A DNA stretch of 64,000 bases, from contig NZ_JACHBZ010000016.1 in assembly GCF_014200575.1 (NCBI RefSeq), positions 1 to 64,000 of the forward strand, read 5' to 3'. The translations under genes and the position numbers were made by a program. Under the pieces are notes generated by a model that was given only the letters and a program-made list of their open reading frames with translations, made no database searches and was not told the origin of the DNA. Positions 61,269-64,000 of this stretch are shown one piece after another (within the stretch, counting starts at the first letter, position 1; the number at the start of each line of letters is the position of its first letter). The stretch is from Mucilaginibacter saanensis (GTDB lineage: Bacteria; Bacteroidota; Bacteroidia; Sphingobacteriales; Sphingobacteriaceae).

Positions 61269-61644
61269 GTGTTAAGTACAAATTTACGAATTTATGGATG
61301 ATAAAGGAATTAACGGAAGCGTAGTAAATTGCTTGCGAGGACAAACATGCCGACAATATAAAAACATGTCATTCCCGATAAGATGTTGTATTGATTACCG
61401 ATGCTCCTGCAAATCGTCTGTGAGGACACAGACGATGGGGGAAATAAATTAGCGCATTATTCAGGTAAGAAGAAAGTAATTTGTCATTCTGAGGAACGAA
61501 GAATCTAATAGTGGAATAGATCCTTCGTTCCAGGATGACAAGCTTTTGTTTCGCGATTGCTTCCTCGCCTCTGCTCCCAATGGCATGGTAATTATTATTA
61601 GTCTTACGAAGTTTTAAAAACTTCGTAAGACCTTTTGCGGTTAA
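61269..61644. other. Gap between telA and the 320-aa gene
   Basis: No gene is seen. 61484-61542 carries an imperfect inverted repeat of the 'gtcattctgaggaacgaaga' / 'ccttcgttccaggatgacaa' type, the same family as 24478-24558. The rest is unremarkable. Confidence 0.6.
61601..61631 (-). terminator. Palindromic terminator after telA
   Basis: GTCTTACGAAGTTTT (61601-61615) is the inverse of 61617-61631. It is nearly the same sequence as the palindrome at 58166-58196. Confidence 0.75.
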
Positions 61645-62787
61645 TTACGCGTTGGTTACATGCTTTTTCAATTCCACTTCCAGGCTTTGCAGTTCGGTGT
61701 TGAGGGTTTTGCGGTTGGCAGTACCTTCGTCATGAATGCGTTTTACCTCGGTAAGGGTTTCAATAAGCGATGCGGTTGTTTTTTTCAGGGTATCTAATGA
61801 CACTACTGTTTTCTCATTTTCGCGGGCCACGTCAATACTGTTTTGTTTCAGCAGTTCGGCATTCTTTTGAAGGATGGTGTTGGTAGTATCCGAGATCTTT
61901 TTCTGCATCTCCACGTTTTCCTTTTGCCTGTTGAGGGCAACGGCAATTGTAAGCTGGTTTTTCCAAACCGGAATAGTGGTTGATACGATGCTCTGTGCTT
62001 TTTCGGCAATGGTGGTATTGTTGCTTTGCACCACGCGTATCTGCGCCAGTGATTGCATCATAATAAACCGCACCACTTTCAAATCGGCCAGGCGTTTATC
62101 AAGGCGGTTCACAAAATCGCGCATATCGGCAATTTCGTAATCATTATAAGCGGTTGGGTTGGCATCCATCTGGGCCAGCTGCTCGTTTAGTTCATTGTAT
62201 TTTAACTGACCGGATATAATAAGCTCTTCCATTTGGTGAATGTAGCTTACATTGCTGTCAAACATGGTTTGCAGCGAACTGTTGTCCTTAAGCGAATTAA
62301 CACGGCCAGCTTTTATCTTATTGGTAATTTTATCAATGTTGTTAATTACCGTATCATACTTCTGGAAAAGTTTTTTGGCATCAAATACCAGCTTTTTCAC
62401 AAAAGGGATATGCGATATAAATGAGGTGAACGCGTTTTGGTTCAGCTCGTCCACATCAATGTAGTTAAGCTCGGTAAGAAGATCATTGATCAGCAAACCA
62501 ACCTCGCCGGAGTTATAAGTACGTACCGATGTTAAAAAGGTATTACTGTACTTTTCCATAGATGCCTGCACCTCGGTACCATAATTCAGGATGGAGTTAA
62601 CATCCTTAGGGTCGAGGGCCTTGCCTGCCTCGCTGTACTTTTGTACCTCGGCCGATGAGATGTTGCTCAAATCAACATTACCGTCTTTATCCAGCTTAAC
62701 CGGAGTAGCGGCGTTTTGGTTAACTGGTGTAATGTCCAGATTAACCGGTGTTATATTTAGTTCGTTATTACCTGGTGCGCTTTCCAT
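61645..62787 (-). CDS. telA: TelA-family toxic anion resistance protein
   Basis: 380 residues, soluble and helical throughout. The sequence fits the TelA/YaaN family: LLTELNYIDVDELNQNAFTSFISHIPFVKKLVFDAKKLFQKYDTVINNIDKI, ADMRDFVNRLDKRLADLKVVRFIMMQSLAQIRVVQSNN, VSTTIPVWKNQLTIAVALNRQ and a coiled-coil end. An N-terminal Asn/Pro-rich stretch repeats ITPVN twice. The family is tied to tellurite and other stress. It is followed by a palindromic terminator and preceded by the third 'tagcctcacc' repeat and TerD. Confidence 0.92.
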   Translation of the reverse strand: MESAPGNNELNITPVNLDITPVNQNAATPVKLDKDGNVDLSNISSAEVQKYSEAGKALDPKDVNSILNYGTEVQASMEKYSNTFLTSVRTYNSGEVGLLINDLLTELNYIDVDELNQNAFTSFISHIPFVKKLVFDAKKLFQKYDTVINNIDKITNKIKAGRVNSLKDNSSLQTMFDSNVSYIHQMEELIISGQLKYNELNEQLAQMDANPTAYNDYEIADMRDFVNRLDKRLADLKVVRFIMMQSLAQIRVVQSNNTTIAEKAQSIVSTTIPVWKNQLTIAVALNRQKENVEMQKKISDTTNTILQKNAELLKQNSIDVARENEKTVVSLDTLKKTTASLIETLTEVKRIHDEGTANRKTLNTELQSLEVELKKHVTNA

Positions 62788-62878
62788 AATTTATTTATTG
62801 AAATACAATTCATGTTTTAATAGCCCCCGGATAACCAATAATCAATATCCCGGTGCCTGTTAATTATTATAGCATACT

Positions 62879-62963
62879 TAGCCTCACCCTGCCCTCTCCA
62901 AAGGAGAGGGTTCACAAAAGTGAATTGGAGTCCTGTTCTTTAGAGATGGCAGACTGAAGCTAA
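62879..62963. repeat. MITE-like repeat 'tagcctcacc', copy 3
   Basis: Starts TAGCCTCACCCTGCCCTCTC and ends in a decayed arm ACTGAAGCTA. It holds CCTCTCC-AAA-GGAGAGG. It lies between terD and telA and is the most degenerate of the three copies. Confidence 0.65.
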
Positions 62964-62976
62964 TTAATCCCATTGA

Positions 62977-63591
62977 TTACAAATAGTTTTGAGTAACTGT
63001 TTTAACAGTTTCCTCTAATTTCCTGTCGCGGGTTGGCTCGCCAATGGCATTAAATTTCCATTCGCCGTTCTTTTTGTAAAACACGCCCATCACCATTGAT
63101 ACATGGCCCGCAAAATCTTTGCTGTGTGCAATGTCATAAGTGGCAAATACTTCATTTACCCGGGTTGGTGTACCTTCATAAATGCGGATAGATGCAAATG
63201 GGATGGTACCAAAATCCTGCCCGCGGAAACTGTTGAGCACAAAGGCAACATAAGTTATAGAGCTACCGAGGCCGCCAAAGTCAACGGTGATCACTTCGTT
63301 ATCCAAGCCATCGTCGCCAGCCATATCGCCGGTTAAATCGTCGCCGCTGTGGCGCACCGCACCATCTTTTGATTTCAGGTGACCGAAGTAAACCACATCT
63401 ATCAGCTGTTTATTGTCGTCATATAAGGCGCAGCTGGCATCAAGGTCGACTGCTTCTTTGGTGGTACCAAAGCCAAACAGTCCCTTTTTTTCAATAGCGC
63501 CCCAGTTTATACCTACGCAAACACTTTGTAATTTGCTGCCGTTACTTTTTTCGAGGCTTATACGCTGCCCCTTTTGAAGATTAATTGCCAT
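62977..63591 (-). CDS. TerD-family stress protein
   Basis: 204 residues. The TerD pattern is clear: MAINLQKGQRISLEKSNGSKLQSVCVGINWG, DLDASCALYDDNKQLIDVVYFGHLKSKDGAVRHSGDDLTGDMAGDDGLDNEVITVDF and ITYVAFVLNSFRGQDF. The acidic DDLTG...DGLDNE loop is the double calcium-binding motif of the family. It starts 4 nt after the next TerD gene stops, so they are cotranscribed. TerD proteins are linked to tellurite, phage and DNA-damage stress; what it senses here is unknown. Confidence 0.94.
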   Translation of the reverse strand: MAINLQKGQRISLEKSNGSKLQSVCVGINWGAIEKKGLFGFGTTKEAVDLDASCALYDDNKQLIDVVYFGHLKSKDGAVRHSGDDLTGDMAGDDGLDNEVITVDFGGLGSSITYVAFVLNSFRGQDFGTIPFASIRIYEGTPTRVNEVFATYDIAHSKDFAGHVSMVMGVFYKKNGEWKFNAIGEPTRDRKLEETVKTVTQNYL

Positions 63592-63595
63592 AGTT

Positions 63596-64000
63596 TTATT
63601 GGTATTTGTTTAAATAATCCTGTAAGCCGCCTTTCATGCCTACGCCTACTGCTTCAAATTTCCAGTTATTGTCTTTTTTGTAGATACGGCCAAACTCCAC
63701 GGCGGTTTCTATCGAAAAATCTTCTTCCAGTTCGTATTTTAAAATGTCGGCACCGGTAGCGGTGTCAAATATCCTGATGAAGGAGTTGCGCACCTGGCCA
63801 AAGTTTTGTTTGCGGGCTTCGGCCTCGTGTATGGTTACCACGATGCATATTTCTGATACTTTACTGTCAATACGTGACAGGTCAACCTTTACCTGCTCAT
63901 CGTCGCCATCGCCATCGCCGGTAAGGTTATCGCCGGTATGCTCAACCGCACCATCCGGCGATTTCAGGTTGTTATAAAAAACAAAGTATTCGTCGGCTAT
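63596..64000 (-). CDS. TerD-family stress protein, cut by the window edge
   Basis: The frame stays open to base 64000 and gives 134 C-terminal residues with no stop. It begins at the edge with IADEYFVFYNNLKSPDGAVEH, then the calcium motif GDNLTGDGDGDDEQVKVDL, ICIVVTIHEAEARKQ and the end GRIYKKDNNWKFEAVGVGMK. It is a second TerD paralogue, more like the TerD/TerE core than its neighbour, with a longer Asp/Gly loop. About a third of the protein lies outside the window. Confidence 0.9.
   Translation of the reverse strand: MADEYFVFYNNLKSPDGAVEHTGDNLTGDGDGDDEQVKVDLSRIDSKVSEICIVVTIHEAEARKQNFGQVRNSFIRIFDTATGADILKYELEEDFSIETAVEFGRIYKKDNNWKFEAVGVGMKGGLQDYLNKYQ

Overview
The window looks like a chromosomal segment of a Bacteroidota bacterium, most likely family Sphingobacteriaceae (Mucilaginibacter/Pedobacter-like). 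The gene content supports this: DUF2911, DUF2339/DUF3999, a sodium:solute symporter, GH3 and GH78 enzymes and a TerD/TelA/TerC cluster. Several genes also have the Bacteroidota promoter form TTTG-N19-TAnnTTTG. The genus is an inference. I saw no rRNA, tRNA, CRISPR array, prophage or transposase gene.

Layout. 1-559 is repeat DNA. 560-3028 is an ECF sigma factor / one-pass membrane protein / DUF4097 operon, followed by a TerC-family protein, RlmI-type methyltransferase and DUF2911 protein. 6334-8358 (minus) holds two tiny membrane proteins overlapping a sodium:solute symporter, the second found by reading the gap between the longer genes. After a repeat-rich gap come a PIG-L protein and a TetR-controlled TolC/EmrA/EmrB-type efflux operon (11767-16538) with twin operator-like palindromes. 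16805-24250 (minus) carries AhpD, AhpC, a GapN-like dehydrogenase, a metallophosphoesterase, an Atu4866-like protein, two SDRs and an AraC regulator.

24910-34910 (minus) is an almost complete pentose phosphate pathway: ROK glucokinase, tkt, rpiA, tal, a HAD hydrolase, gnd, zwf and pgl (rpe is missing). With GapN next door, this stretch is rich in NADPH-producing enzymes. Two copies of a small element with the same terminal inverted repeats sit in this cluster. One carries a four-helix-bundle gene; the other has no gene. 35268-37649 is a GH78 enzyme; 37990-41599 is a DUF2339/DUF3999 membrane pair.

41731-42230 is a 125-bp tandem array in front of a secreted protein made of twelve 25-residue 'DIFG' repeats. 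Next come an epimerase, a DCC-thiol membrane protein, a 1.4-kb repeat island and a membrane protein/wHTH pair. 47785-54174 (minus) is an esterase with two GH3 glycosidases, divergent from Gfo/Idh, glucosamine-6-phosphate deaminase and GMC oxidoreductase genes (glycan use). The end (58758-64000, minus) has pgpA and a Ter stress cluster: TerD (cut by the edge), TerD, TelA, an unknown 320-aa protein and TerC.

Most intergenic spaces hold small inverted, palindromic or tandem repeats. At least three short families look MITE-like because they have terminal inverted repeats.
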